From Streptomyces galbus (GTDB lineage Bacteria; Actinomycetota; Actinomycetes; Streptomycetales; Streptomycetaceae), in the NCBI RefSeq assembly GCF_005280195.1, contig NZ_SZPR01000011.1, positions 325,530 through 389,529 of the forward strand: a stretch of 64,000 nt of DNA, given 5' to 3'. Made by a program: the position numbers and the translations under genes. Of the stretch, positions 54,600-62,529 are shown one piece after another (the first letter of the stretch is position 1; every line of letters begins with the position of its first letter). The notes beneath the pieces were generated by a model. That model had not been told where the DNA came from. It worked only from the letters and a program-made list of their open reading frames with translations, and searched no databases.

Positions 54600-54980
54600 G
54601 TGCCCGAAACCAGCGGTTCGACCGGACGCAGTCCGGAGACGCACGTCATCGACTTCCGCGCCGCCGAGCAACTGCTCGCCGCGCGGGACCCGCGGGGCGC
54701 GGTGAAGCTGCTCGACGGCGTCATCGCCGCCCACCCCGAGAACACCGCCGCCCGGTTGCTGCGCGCGCGTGCCTTCTTCGCCGCCGCGCAACTGCGACCC
54801 GCCGAGCTGGAGTTCACGGTCGTCCTGGAGCGCGAACCGGACAACGCCTACGCCCACTACGCCCTCGGCCGCACCTACGAGCGCCAGGGCCGCGACGACC
54901 AGGCCAAGCGCCACTTCCGGCTGGCCGCCGCGCTGGACCCCAACCCGCGCCACCTGAAGGCCGCCCGCTTCGACACGTGA
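54600..54980 (+). CDS. Small TPR-repeat protein
   Basis: 126 residues. Two to three tetratricopeptide repeats: AAEQLLAARDPRGAVKLLDGVIAAHPENTAARLLRARAFFAAAQL, then PAELEFTVVLEREPDNAYAHYALGRTYERQGRDDQAKRHFRLAAALDPNPR-like repeats with the W/L-G-Y-A-F-A-P pattern (about 28-118). TPR proteins bind partner proteins; no enzymatic domain is present. GTG 54600 has AAGGA 7 bases ahead. It starts 50 bases after coaE and may be co-transcribed. Confidence 0.85.
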   Translation: MPETSGSTGRSPETHVIDFRAAEQLLAARDPRGAVKLLDGVIAAHPENTAARLLRARAFFAAAQLRPAELEFTVVLEREPDNAYAHYALGRTYERQGRDDQAKRHFRLAAALDPNPRHLKAARFDT

Positions 54981-55060
54981 GGCGAGGGCGGCGCCCGTAC
55001 GGCGGTGGTTCCGCCCGGACGGCGACCCCGCAGGACCCGGGCGCCCCGCGGACCCAGCCG

Positions 55061-55327
55061 TCAGCGCCCGCGCTGCTCCGGCGGGCGGTACGGCGGGACG
55101 TCCGGGCCGGGCTGGTAGTGCGGGCCCTGCCGGATGTGCCGCAGGACGCTCGCCAGGTCCACCGTGACCACCAGCCACAGCACCCCGCACGCGGCCGCCC
55201 AGCCCGGACGCCCGGCGAGCGCGAACGCCGCCGTGCCGAAGACCGACCAGGCGAGCCCCCACAGACACAGCCAGAGCCGGGCCCGCAGCGCGCTGCGCGC
55301 CGTCCTCGGTTCACTGCCCGTACGCAT
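55061..55327 (-). CDS. Small membrane protein, DUF6343-like
   Basis: 88 residues with two membrane helices (about 19-37 and 41-60), an Arg-rich N-terminus (RTARSALRARL), and a conserved-looking tail ending RHIRQGPHYQPGPDVPPYRP. Resembles the DUF6343 group common in Streptomyces; no function is known. ATG 55327. It diverges from the acyltransferase-like gene, with 52 bases between starts. Confidence 0.65.
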   Translation of the reverse strand: MRTGSEPRTARSALRARLWLCLWGLAWSVFGTAAFALAGRPGWAAACGVLWLVVTVDLASVLRHIRQGPHYQPGPDVPPYRPPEQRGR

Positions 55328-55379
55328 CCGTGCTCCACTCCTCACTGAGACAGGTACCCACCGGTGAAAGGGGCCGCAC

Positions 55380-56306
55380 GTGCTGCCGGAGCCCGACGAA
55401 CTGGCCGGGGCGCTGCTCGACCTCGCGGTGCCGCACGAGGACATCGACACGGCGGCCCGCCTCAGCCGCCGCGTGGCGGACGACCCGGAGGCGCTGGCCT
55501 GCCTGGAGCGCTCCGTCGCGCTGCTCGTGGCGGACATGGGCACCGTCCGCGCACCGGTCGAGCTGCCGGCGTACGCCGGCAGGTGCGGGGCCACGGCGCG
55601 CTATTTCCCGCTGTACGTCTTCGCCGCGGCCCTGCCGTACGTGCGCGCGTACCACCGTGACCTGGGCGTCCCCGAGGAGATCAGTCGCCGTACCCTCGCC
55701 GACGTGGGCCGGGGCGTGGCCCTGCACCGCCGCCGGCACGGCACCGGCGGCCTGCTGAAACCGCGGTGGCTGTACCTGCACTTCCACGGCGAGCTCTACC
55801 ACCTGGGCCGGCTCCAGTTCCAGCGCACCCGGATCGGGAGCTGGACCGGCGACGCCGCCGCGGCGGCGGGACTGCCGGTCGGCCTCGGCGACCCGGCGCT
55901 CGGCGTGCACGTACCGGACTTCCTGGGCCCGCTGACCCCCGCGGCCTGCGACCGGTCCGTCGCGCTGGCCCGCGCCTTCTTCGCGCGCCACTTCCCGCGC
56001 GAGCCGTACGCGGTGGCGACCTGCGGCTCCTGGCTGCTCGACCCGCAGCTCAAGCGGTACCTGCCTGCGGACTCGCACATCGTCCGTTTCCAGGACCGCT
56101 TCCGGCTGAGTCACCTGCCCGACGAACCGCAGGACCTCACCCCGGTGCGCTACGTCTTCGGCACCACGGACGTCCCCCTGGACCGGCTGCCACGCCGGAC
56201 GCGGTTGGAACGGGCGGTGGTGGACCATCTGCGGGGCGGAGGGCACTGGTACGTGGGGCACGGCTGGTTCGGGTGGGAGGAGACTCGAACGGACTCGAAC
56301 GGGTGA
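55380..56306 (+). CDS. Two-domain acyltransferase-like protein
   Basis: 308 residues. Resembles the actinobacterial proteins annotated as acyltransferase-domain-containing, built of an N-terminal helical N-acyltransferase domain (about 1-125) and a GNAT-like C-terminal domain (about 125-290). Visible: PLYVFAAALPYVRAYHRDLGVPEEISRRTLADVGRG, then WLYLHFHGELYHLGRLQFQRTRIG, CGSWLLDPQLKRYLP and ESHIVRF-type segments (SHIVRFQDRFRL). The acceptor and donor are unknown. GTG 55380 has AAGGGG 6 bases ahead. It is followed 49 bases later by a methyltransferase gene on the same strand, a possible modification pair. Confidence 0.7.
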   Translation: MLPEPDELAGALLDLAVPHEDIDTAARLSRRVADDPEALACLERSVALLVADMGTVRAPVELPAYAGRCGATARYFPLYVFAAALPYVRAYHRDLGVPEEISRRTLADVGRGVALHRRRHGTGGLLKPRWLYLHFHGELYHLGRLQFQRTRIGSWTGDAAAAAGLPVGLGDPALGVHVPDFLGPLTPAACDRSVALARAFFARHFPREPYAVATCGSWLLDPQLKRYLPADSHIVRFQDRFRLSHLPDEPQDLTPVRYVFGTTDVPLDRLPRRTRLERAVVDHLRGGGHWYVGHGWFGWEETRTDSNG

Positions 56307-56355
56307 ACCGGCGTGACGGAGGAACGGCCGGGCGGGGACCGGCCGTTGGACGGGC

Positions 56356-57078
56356 ATGACGACGGAACTGCGAGACGGACACGACGGCACCGGACCCGGC
56401 GCGATCACCCCCGACGGCTGCGCGGTCGAGCTCTACTCACGGCTGCCCGTGGGGGACGAGCCGGACATCATCGCGGCCGCGGTGCCCGCGGGCGCGCACA
56501 TCCTGGAACTGGGCAGCGGAGTGGGCCGGGTGACCCACGCCCTGCTGGAGCGCGGGTTCACGGTCACGGCGGTGGACGAGTCGCCGCAGATGCTGGAGCG
56601 CGTCCGGGGGGCGCGCACGATATGCAGCCCGATCGAGACCCTCGACCTGGGCGGTGAGACCTTCGACGTGGTGATGCTCGGGTCGTTCCTCGTCCACGCG
56701 GGCGACGAGACCGTCCGCCGGGGCCTGCTGCGCACCTGCGTCCGGCACGTCGCGCCGGGCGGCTGCGTCCTCATCCAGCGCGAGGGGGAGGACTACCACA
56801 GCGACCTGCCGCGTGAACGCGTCGATCCCAGCGGCTTCACGGTGCGGATCCTGTCGGCCGACCCGGTCGGCGACGGGGTGCACTCCGTGCACGCCGAGTA
56901 CGTGTTCCCGGACGCGGTCTGGACCCAGACGTTCCTCTCCCGCCCCCTGACCCGGGAGCAGTTCGAGGACGCCTTGGCGGAGGCGGGGTTGCGGGTCGAC
57001 CGCTATCTGACCGAGGACCGGATATGGGTGCGGGCGGTACCGATGAGTCAGGGGCGGGGGCGGGGTCTGTCCTGGTGA
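56356..57078 (+). CDS. Class I SAM-dependent methyltransferase
   Basis: 240 residues. SAM motif I ILELGSGVGRVTHALLERG (about 49-67), acidic end of strand 2 TAVDESPQMLERV, motif TFDVVMLGSFLVHAG, and HVAPGGCVLIQREG. It is a Methyltransf_25/11-like small-molecule enzyme; substrate unknown. Upstream purines are weak, so ATG 56356 depends on frame and family fit. It follows the acyltransferase-like gene by 49 bases, and a DoxX gene follows 32 bases later, so the three may form one transcript. Confidence 0.83.
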   Translation: MTTELRDGHDGTGPGAITPDGCAVELYSRLPVGDEPDIIAAAVPAGAHILELGSGVGRVTHALLERGFTVTAVDESPQMLERVRGARTICSPIETLDLGGETFDVVMLGSFLVHAGDETVRRGLLRTCVRHVAPGGCVLIQREGEDYHSDLPRERVDPSGFTVRILSADPVGDGVHSVHAEYVFPDAVWTQTFLSRPLTREQFEDALAEAGLRVDRYLTEDRIWVRAVPMSQGRGRGLSW

Positions 57079-57110
57079 CAGCACGATGACCGCTTCCCCG
57101 AGGAGACCCC

Positions 57111-57554
57111 ATGTCCGAGACCACCGCTTCCGTCGCCGTCGCCGACCAGCCGGTCACCATGACCGCCGGGCGCCGCCGCGCCCGGACCGCCCTGCGCGGG
57201 CTCCAGGTGCTGCTCGCCCTGTTCTACGCGCTCGCGAGCGCGCTGCCGAAGCTGATCGCCTACCCGGCAGCCGTCGAGTCCTTCGACAGGCTCGGCTGGG
57301 GGACGGCGGGGATGTACGTCATCGGCGCACTCGAACTGGCCGGTGCGGTCGCGCTGTTGGTGCCGGTGCTGCAGTCGGTCGCGGCGATCGCCCTCAGCGC
57401 GCTGATGGCGGGCGCGTTCGTCGTCCAGCTCACGGCCTTCGACGGGGAGAACGCTGCCACGCCCCTCGTCCTGATCGTCCCCCTCGCGCTGATCGCCTGG
57501 GCCCGGCGCGACCGCAACAGCGAGCTGCTGCGGCTGGTCCGCGGCGGGAAGTGA
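57111..57554 (+). CDS. DoxX-family membrane protein
   Basis: 147 residues, four membrane segments (about 28-47, 66-86, 88-107, 112-131). DoxX-like features: FYALASALPKLIAYPAAVESFDRLGWGTAGMYVIGALELAGAVALL. Related proteins take part in membrane redox or sulfur metabolism, but most are uncharacterised. GAGGAG lies 5 bases before ATG 57111. It faces the S4-domain gene; a region with repeats lies between. Confidence 0.82.
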   Translation: MSETTASVAVADQPVTMTAGRRRARTALRGLQVLLALFYALASALPKLIAYPAAVESFDRLGWGTAGMYVIGALELAGAVALLVPVLQSVAAIALSALMAGAFVVQLTAFDGENAATPLVLIVPLALIAWARRDRNSELLRLVRGGK

Positions 57555-57699
57555 GCGGCGAGGGGGCGGGGCCGGGGACGGGGGTCCGGGCGGTCGGGCT
57601 CGGGCCTCCGGGCGGCCGGACTGGGGCGACCTGGGGCCCCGGGCGGCCCGGCTCGGGCGACCTCGGGACTCCGGCCGGCCGGTCGGGTCAGCGGGGACC

Positions 57700-57781
57700 C
57701 GGGCCACCGGTGGGTCAGCGTGAGTCCGGGCGTGCGGGGCCGGGCCACCGGTGGGTCAGCGTGAGCCCGGGCGTGCGGGGC
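57700..57781 (+). repeat. 41-base tandem repeat
   Basis: Two copies of a 41-base unit (57700-57740 and 57741-57781) differ at one position (T/C at 57725/57766). A partial related block (GGTCGGGTCAGCGGGG) precedes it. The second copy runs into the 3' end of the S4-domain gene, whose stop lies inside the repeat. Confidence 0.9.
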
Positions 57782-58334
57782 CGGGGCCGGAGCCCGGGAT
57801 GCTCCCCGGGGTGCCGCTGAGGCCGCGCAGTGCCCGCAGTCGTTCCATCTCGCGGCGGTCGCGCTTGGTCGGGCGGCCCGCGCCGCGGTCGCGGATGCCG
57901 GCCGGGGCGATCGCCTCGCGGGGCGGGGGCGGCGGGCTGTTGTCGACGTAGCACTGGACGGCGACCGGCGCACCCACCCGCTTGCGGATGAGGCGGGTGA
58001 CGATCACGACCCGCTCCCGGTACTCCTGGCGGACCCGCACCTCGTCGCCGACGCGGACGGAGTAGGCGGGCTTCACCCGCTCCCCGTTCACCCGGACATG
58101 TCCGCCCCGGCAGGCGGCGGCCCCCTGGGAACGGGTCTTGACCAGCCGGACCGACCAGATCCAACTGTCGATGCGCACGGACTCGCCCGCGGCCGGTCCG
58201 GCCGCCTCGGCGGCGGCCACCGCAGCAGCGATCTTCGGGTCCGGTGCCGGGCTCCCCGCAGCGGCGGGCGGCTGCTCGGCGGACGTCCCGCCGGCCGTGC
58301 CCGTCGTCTCCTGCTCCGCGCCTTCAGCAACCAT
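57756..58334 (-). CDS. S4-domain RNA-binding protein, Hsp15-like
   Basis: 192 residues from ATG 58334. The central S4 domain (about 58-120) reads RIDSWIWSVRLVKTRSQGAAACRGGHVRVNGERVKPAYSVRVGDEV, as in Hsp15 proteins that bind free 50S subunits with stalled peptidyl-tRNA. The first ~50 residues are Ala/Pro/Glu-rich, and the tail after the domain is basic (GRPTKRDRREMERLRALRGL). The stop lies within a 41-base tandem repeat, so the final residues (GSGPGPARPGSR) come from repeat DNA and probably vary between strains. It diverges from the uracil-DNA glycosylase gene. Confidence 0.83.
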   Translation of the reverse strand: MVAEGAEQETTGTAGGTSAEQPPAAAGSPAPDPKIAAAVAAAEAAGPAAGESVRIDSWIWSVRLVKTRSQGAAACRGGHVRVNGERVKPAYSVRVGDEVRVRQEYRERVVIVTRLIRKRVGAPVAVQCYVDNSPPPPPREAIAPAGIRDRGAGRPTKRDRREMERLRALRGLSGTPGSIPGSGPGPARPGSR

Positions 58335-58390
58335 GCACCCGACGATAACCGCTGGCCCCACGCGATCCCGAACGGTTTCCGCTGCGGGCC

Positions 58391-58396
58391 TACCGT
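58391..58396 (+). promoter_or_regulatory. -10 box, leaderless promoter of uracil-DNA glycosylase
   Basis: TACCGT (TAnnnT) ends 6 bases before ATG 58403, in the 68-base divergent gap. Confidence 0.45.
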
Positions 58397-58402
58397 GGGG
58401 GC

Positions 58403-59137
58403 ATGAACACCCACGGCCCCGCCGGTCTCGCCGACCTCGACCACCGCATCGCCGGTTGCCGCGCGTGCCCCCGGCTGGTCGCGTGGCGGGAGGAGGTCGC
58501 CCGGGTCAAGCGGGCCGCCTTCGCGGACTGGACGTACTGGGGGCGCCCGGTGCCGGGCTTCGGACCGGACGACGCCCGGCTGCTGATCCTCGGGCTGGCC
58601 CCGGCCGCGCACGGCGGCAACCGCACGGGCCGCATGTTCACCGGCGACCGCTCGGGCGACGTGCTGTACCGGGCGCTGTACGAGGTGGGGCTCGCCTCCC
58701 AGCCGGAGGCGGTCGCCATGGACGACGGGCTGGAGCTGTACGGCGTGCGGATCACCTCACCGGTGCACTGCGCACCGCCCGAGAACAAGCCGACCCCCAC
58801 CGAACGGGACACCTGCCGCGCCTGGCTGGTGCAGGAGCTGCGGCTGCTGCGGCCCAGCGTGCGGGCGGTCGTCGTGCTGGGGGCGTTCGGCTGGCAGGCC
58901 GCCCTGCCGGCGTTCGCCGAGGCCGGGTGGACCGTGCCGAGGCCCCGCCCGGCCTTCGCCCACGGCGTCCGCGTCACGCTGGCCCCGGCGGGGGCACCGG
59001 CCGACGCGCCCGCCCCGCTCGACCTCTTCGGCTGTTTCCACGTCAGCCAGCGCAACACGTTCACCGGCCGCCTCACCCCCGAGATGCTCCGCGAGGTCCT
59101 GCGGACGGCGGCGACCACGGCGGGGCTGCTGCCGTGA
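58403..59137 (+). CDS. Family 5 uracil-DNA glycosylase (UdgB-like)
   Basis: 244 residues. Removes uracil and other deaminated bases from DNA. Iron-sulfur cysteines C19 and C22 (CRACP), with two more in VHCAPPENKPTPTERDTC, match the [4Fe-4S] UDG families. Motif A reads GLAPAAHGGNRTGR, the family 5 form without the polar catalytic residue of family 4, followed by FTGDRSGD. The second motif is HVSQRNTFTGRLT. Useful in a high-GC genome, where cytosine deamination is frequent. Probably translated from a leaderless message. Confidence 0.9.
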   Translation: MNTHGPAGLADLDHRIAGCRACPRLVAWREEVARVKRAAFADWTYWGRPVPGFGPDDARLLILGLAPAAHGGNRTGRMFTGDRSGDVLYRALYEVGLASQPEAVAMDDGLELYGVRITSPVHCAPPENKPTPTERDTCRAWLVQELRLLRPSVRAVVVLGAFGWQAALPAFAEAGWTVPRPRPAFAHGVRVTLAPAGAPADAPAPLDLFGCFHVSQRNTFTGRLTPEMLREVLRTAATTAGLLP

Positions 59138-59179
59138 CGCCGAGGGGCCGCAGGGTGGGGGTGCGGACGCGCCGTCCGC

Positions 59180-59698
59180 TCAGGGGCGCCACACGTACCG
59201 CACGTCCGGCTCCTGTTCCTCGTTGCCGCTGCCGTCCGTGAACTCGACGGCGGTGAAGCCGTGACGTTCGTAGAAGCGGTGCGCGGGCTTGTTGACCTGG
59301 AAGGTCCACAGGCTCAGCCCGTGCGGGCTGCGCTGCCGGGCGAGGGAGACGAAGCGGTCGCCGATGCCGCGCCCCCGCCACTCGGGGGCGAGGTAGAGCT
59401 GCGACAGCGACTCGCCGTCGAGCACCATGAGCCCCACGACCTCCCCGCTGCCGCTGCCGCTGCCGTCGTCGGCGTGGCCGCTGCCGCCCGTGCCGCCGCG
59501 GTCGCCGGTGTGCACGGCGACCCAGGTGTCACGGTGGGGGACGACGATGTCCCGTATGTAGGCGCGCACCTCGGCGTCGGTGCGGGGCCGCACGACGGTG
59601 GGCAGGGCGGCGCCGAAGGACCGCAGGTAGACGTCGGCGAGGGCGAGGGCGTCGGCCGCGGTGGCGCGGCGGATGACGACGGGGGAGTCGGTCCTCAC
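59180..59698 (-). CDS. GNAT-family N-acetyltransferase
   Basis: 172 residues. IRRATAADALALADVYLRSF is the first helix, SQLYLAPEWRGRGIGDRFV the acetyl-CoA-binding motif A (R/Q-x-x-G-x-G/A), and FYERHGFTAVEF motif B. A low-complexity Gly/Ser/Asp insert (DRGGTGGSGHADDGSGSGSG, about 83-102) lies between strands. GTG 59698 overlaps the RidA gene stop (GTGA), so the two proteins are made together. Substrate unknown. Confidence 0.87.
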   Translation of the reverse strand: MRTDSPVVIRRATAADALALADVYLRSFGAALPTVVRPRTDAEVRAYIRDIVVPHRDTWVAVHTGDRGGTGGSGHADDGSGSGSGEVVGLMVLDGESLSQLYLAPEWRGRGIGDRFVSLARQRSPHGLSLWTFQVNKPAHRFYERHGFTAVEFTDGSGNEEQEPDVRYVWRP

Positions 59699-60117
59699 GT
59701 GGCCGCACCGCCCTTTGCCGCCAGAACCACGGCGGTGGCCGTGATCTCGACGAGCTGCCCGGGATAGCCGAGGCAGGCCACGCCGAGGAGCGTCGACGCG
59801 TGCGGGCCGGCGCTCAGTCCGGAGTCCACGACCACCTCCCACACGGCGGACAGCACGGAGGTCTCGCTGCTCACCACGTACACCTCGGTGACGAGCACGT
59901 GCTCCAGGTCGCTGCCCACGGCCCGCAGTTGTTCGCGCAGGTTGGCGATGACCTGCTCGGCCTGCCGTACGGGATCCCCGGCGCCGACCAGGTTCCCGTC
60001 GGCGTCGAGCGGGACGGACCCGGCCAGGAAGGCCAGCGCGGTCCCGGCCTCGACGACGGAGGCGTGCGCGTAGCGGGGCGGTGGGAAGAGACCCGGGACG
60101 GTGACGCGCTGGATCAA
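59695..60117 (-). CDS. RidA/YjgF-family protein
   Basis: 140 residues. RidA proteins hydrolyse reactive enamines and imines made by PLP enzymes, or act in specific pathways. Family blocks: AFLAGSVPLDADGNLVG, QAEQVIANLREQLRAVGSDLEHVL, and near the end ASTLLGVACLGYPGQLVEI. The usual R of the canonical RidA (SxxRxxV-x-E-I context) is replaced by Ser-Thr-Leu-Leu, so this is one of the non-archetypal subgroups. TTG 60117 is the start, with AGGAG 9 bases ahead. It is coupled to the GNAT gene. Confidence 0.85.
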   Translation of the reverse strand: MIQRVTVPGLFPPPRYAHASVVEAGTALAFLAGSVPLDADGNLVGAGDPVRQAEQVIANLREQLRAVGSDLEHVLVTEVYVVSSETSVLSAVWEVVVDSGLSAGPHASTLLGVACLGYPGQLVEITATAVVLAAKGGAAT

Positions 60118-60417
60118 GGGGGCTCACTCCTGTGTCGGGGTCGGGCCGGGCCGGGATCGGCGCGGAGGGCAGTGCCGGGCCCGGGCAAGGACGACTGGTC
60201 GGACGAACGGCCGTCACCTCACCGATCATTGGACCTCCCGGCCCTGGCCGCACCCGATTTTCGCCGCCGCCCGTCCGAGGCCCCTCCCGCTGCCCCCGTC
60301 ACCTCCCTGAAACCCCGCCGTCCCACGGTTTCCAAGATCTCCCCGTACCGTGGAGGGAGCGCCCGGCCGCTGTTGTCCGACGGTGTTGTTCGCCCGCCCC
60401 GTTCGGACAGGAGCCCT
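60118..60417. other. Divergent region between RidA-like and FUSC-like genes
   Basis: 300 bases with no convincing gene. It is pyrimidine-rich from 60240 to 60330, and contains TCCGACGGTG... with a matching TTCGGA inverted partner just before the FUSC-like start (60376-60408). No promoter boxes stand out. Confidence 0.4.
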
Positions 60418-62529
60418 GTGTCACGTTCCGTGTTGTCGTTGCCGCCCTGGATCACGCACGCGTTGCGGGCCCAGCGCGGGCCCGTGCCGTGGGCCGCGGT
60501 CGGGCGGGGGGCGTTGGCCGCCGGGCCCGTGCTGGTCGCGGGGATGGCGGTGGGGCGTACCGCGCTCGGGGTGCTCGCCGCCATCGGGGCCATGCTCGCC
60601 GGGATCAACGACCGGCCCGGCAGCCGACGGGCCTCCGTCAAGCGGCTCGGCGTGCCCGCGCTCGCGGGGGCGGTCGGGCTGGTCGTCGGGACGGCCGCGG
60701 GGGAGCGGGTCCCGCCCCTCGCGCTGACCCTGCTGTTCACCGGGCTCGGACTGGTAGCGGGGTGTGTCAGCGCCGTCGGGCCGGTCGCCTCCGCCGCCGG
60801 TACGCAGGTGCTCGTCGCCGCCGCCCTCGGCGCGGGGATGCCCGTGCCCGAGCCGGGCTGGGCGCGCGCCCTCGCCTTCCTGGCCGGCGCCGCCTGGCTG
60901 CTGGCGCTGCGGCTGGCCCTGCCCACGCCCGGCGCGCTCGCCGGTGACTTCCGGTTCGACGGGGAGCGGACGGCCGTCGCCGACGTGTACGACGCGATCG
61001 CCCGGCTCCTCGACGCCGCCGGCACCGCCGACGCCCGCGCCCGCCGCTTCGCCCTCACCGCGGCCCTCGACCACGCCCAGGACGCCCTCACCGGGCCCCG
61101 CCTCCGGCGCTGGGCCTCCTCAGCCGCCGAACGGCGCCTGCACGCGCAGTACGCCGCCGCCCTGCCGCTCGCCGAGGCCGCCACCGCCCTCGCTTGGGCC
61201 GGGGACCCCGTGCCCGCGCGGGCCGCTGAGGGACCCCGGCGCCTCGCGGCCGCCGTCCGCGCGCACACGCCCAGCGGACCGCTGCCCGCGCCCTCCCGTG
61301 ACGCGCCCGGGCTGCGCGCCCTCGACGACGCCCTGCTGCACGCGGCCCAGACCTTCGACCGCGGCGGGGAGCGCCGGGACCTGCACACCCGCCGCCGTAC
61401 CGTCCGCAGTCTGCTCCGCACCGCCTTCGGTGCCGGCGGGCGCGAGTACGGCCTGCGGGTCGCCCTGTCCTTCGGCGCCGGCGCCGGGACCGCCCAGGCG
61501 CTGCACCACTCCCACTGGTACGGGCAGCACGCGCACTGGTACTGGATGCCCGCCACCGCCGTCTTCCTCGTCAAGCCCGACCTCGGGCCGCTCGTCTCGC
61601 GCGTGCTGTGCCGGGCCGCCGGCACCGTGCTCGGCGCACTGCTGTTCGCCGCTTTCGCCGCCGTCCTGCCACGGCCCGGGGGGCTCGTCGCCCTCGTCGC
61701 CGTGTGCGGTGCCCTCGTGCCCGTCGCCACCCGGCACTTCGCCGCGCAGACCGCCGTGGTCACCGTGCTCGTGCTCGCCCTGGTGATGATCGGCGGCGAG
61801 CCCCAGGCCTCCGTCAGCCGCATCGCCGAGACGCTCCTGGCCTGCGGCATCGTCCTGGTGGCCGGTCACCTGCCGCTGCCGGGCCGGCGCGGCGGCCAGG
61901 TCCGGGCCCGGCTCACGGCCGCCGGGGACGCGGCGGGCGCCTACCTCCGCTATGTCCTCGACGGCGTGGACGACCTCGGCGGCTCCGCAGGTCGCGAGGG
62001 CTCGGCCGGTCGTGGAGGCGCCGCCGGTCGTGAGGGCTCCGCCGGCCGCGGAGACCTTGCCGGTCCCCACCGTCCTGACGACCACGACCACGATCCCGGC
62101 CGCGACCGCGAGCGCGACCGCGCCACCCGCTGGACCCTGCGCCGTGAGGCCTACCGGGCGCTCGCCGAGGCCCGTACCGCCATTGCCCTCGCCGCCGCCG
62201 AACTGCCCGCCCTCGCCCGGCACTCCGCGGGCACCGACGAGGTCGCCGCCCTCCTCGAACGGCTCGTCGACACCACCACCGCGTGCGCCGTCCACCTCGA
62301 CGACACCGGCCGGCTCACCCCGCACCTCACCGGCCGGCTCGCCGAGGACCTCGACGAACTCGCCGCCCGTGGCGAGCGCCTGGGCGACCGGGTCCCGCGC
62401 ACGCACCCCGCCCTCCCTCGCCCCCCGGCACCCCCCGGCGCACCGTCACCCTCACCGTCGACGCAGTCCCGCTCCACGCAGTCTCACCCCACGCCGTCTC
62501 ACTCCACCCGGATCCACACCGGCGCGTGA
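60418..62529 (+). CDS. FUSC/YccS-like membrane protein
   Basis: 703 residues from GTG 60418 (AGGAG 5 bases ahead). Two clusters of membrane helices, about 25-180 and 350-490, flank a cytoplasmic region, the plan of FUSC/YccS/aromatic-acid exporter-like proteins. The second cluster starts YGLRVALSFGAGAGTAQALHHSHWYGQHAHWYWMPATAVFLVKPD, where W-x-x-x-T/P-x-x-V-x-K-P-D is typical of FUSC. A soluble C-terminal domain has a Gly/Arg/Ser repeat (about 520-550) and an acidic His/Asp-rich stretch (HRPDDHDHD). The tail is a Ser/Pro/Thr repeat. It overlaps the convergent gene by 31 bases. Substrate unknown. Confidence 0.82.
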   Translation: MSRSVLSLPPWITHALRAQRGPVPWAAVGRGALAAGPVLVAGMAVGRTALGVLAAIGAMLAGINDRPGSRRASVKRLGVPALAGAVGLVVGTAAGERVPPLALTLLFTGLGLVAGCVSAVGPVASAAGTQVLVAAALGAGMPVPEPGWARALAFLAGAAWLLALRLALPTPGALAGDFRFDGERTAVADVYDAIARLLDAAGTADARARRFALTAALDHAQDALTGPRLRRWASSAAERRLHAQYAAALPLAEAATALAWAGDPVPARAAEGPRRLAAAVRAHTPSGPLPAPSRDAPGLRALDDALLHAAQTFDRGGERRDLHTRRRTVRSLLRTAFGAGGREYGLRVALSFGAGAGTAQALHHSHWYGQHAHWYWMPATAVFLVKPDLGPLVSRVLCRAAGTVLGALLFAAFAAVLPRPGGLVALVAVCGALVPVATRHFAAQTAVVTVLVLALVMIGGEPQASVSRIAETLLACGIVLVAGHLPLPGRRGGQVRARLTAAGDAAGAYLRYVLDGVDDLGGSAGREGSAGRGGAAGREGSAGRGDLAGPHRPDDHDHDPGRDRERDRATRWTLRREAYRALAEARTAIALAAAELPALARHSAGTDEVAALLERLVDTTTACAVHLDDTGRLTPHLTGRLAEDLDELAARGERLGDRVPRTHPALPRPPAPPGAPSPSPSTQSRSTQSHPTPSHSTRIHTGA
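61978..62050 (+). repeat. In-frame repeats in FUSC-like gene
   Basis: About four diverged copies of an 18-base unit encoding GSAGRE/GSAGRG/GAAGRE/GSAGRG. Length changes keep the reading frame, making a variable linker. Confidence 0.7.
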
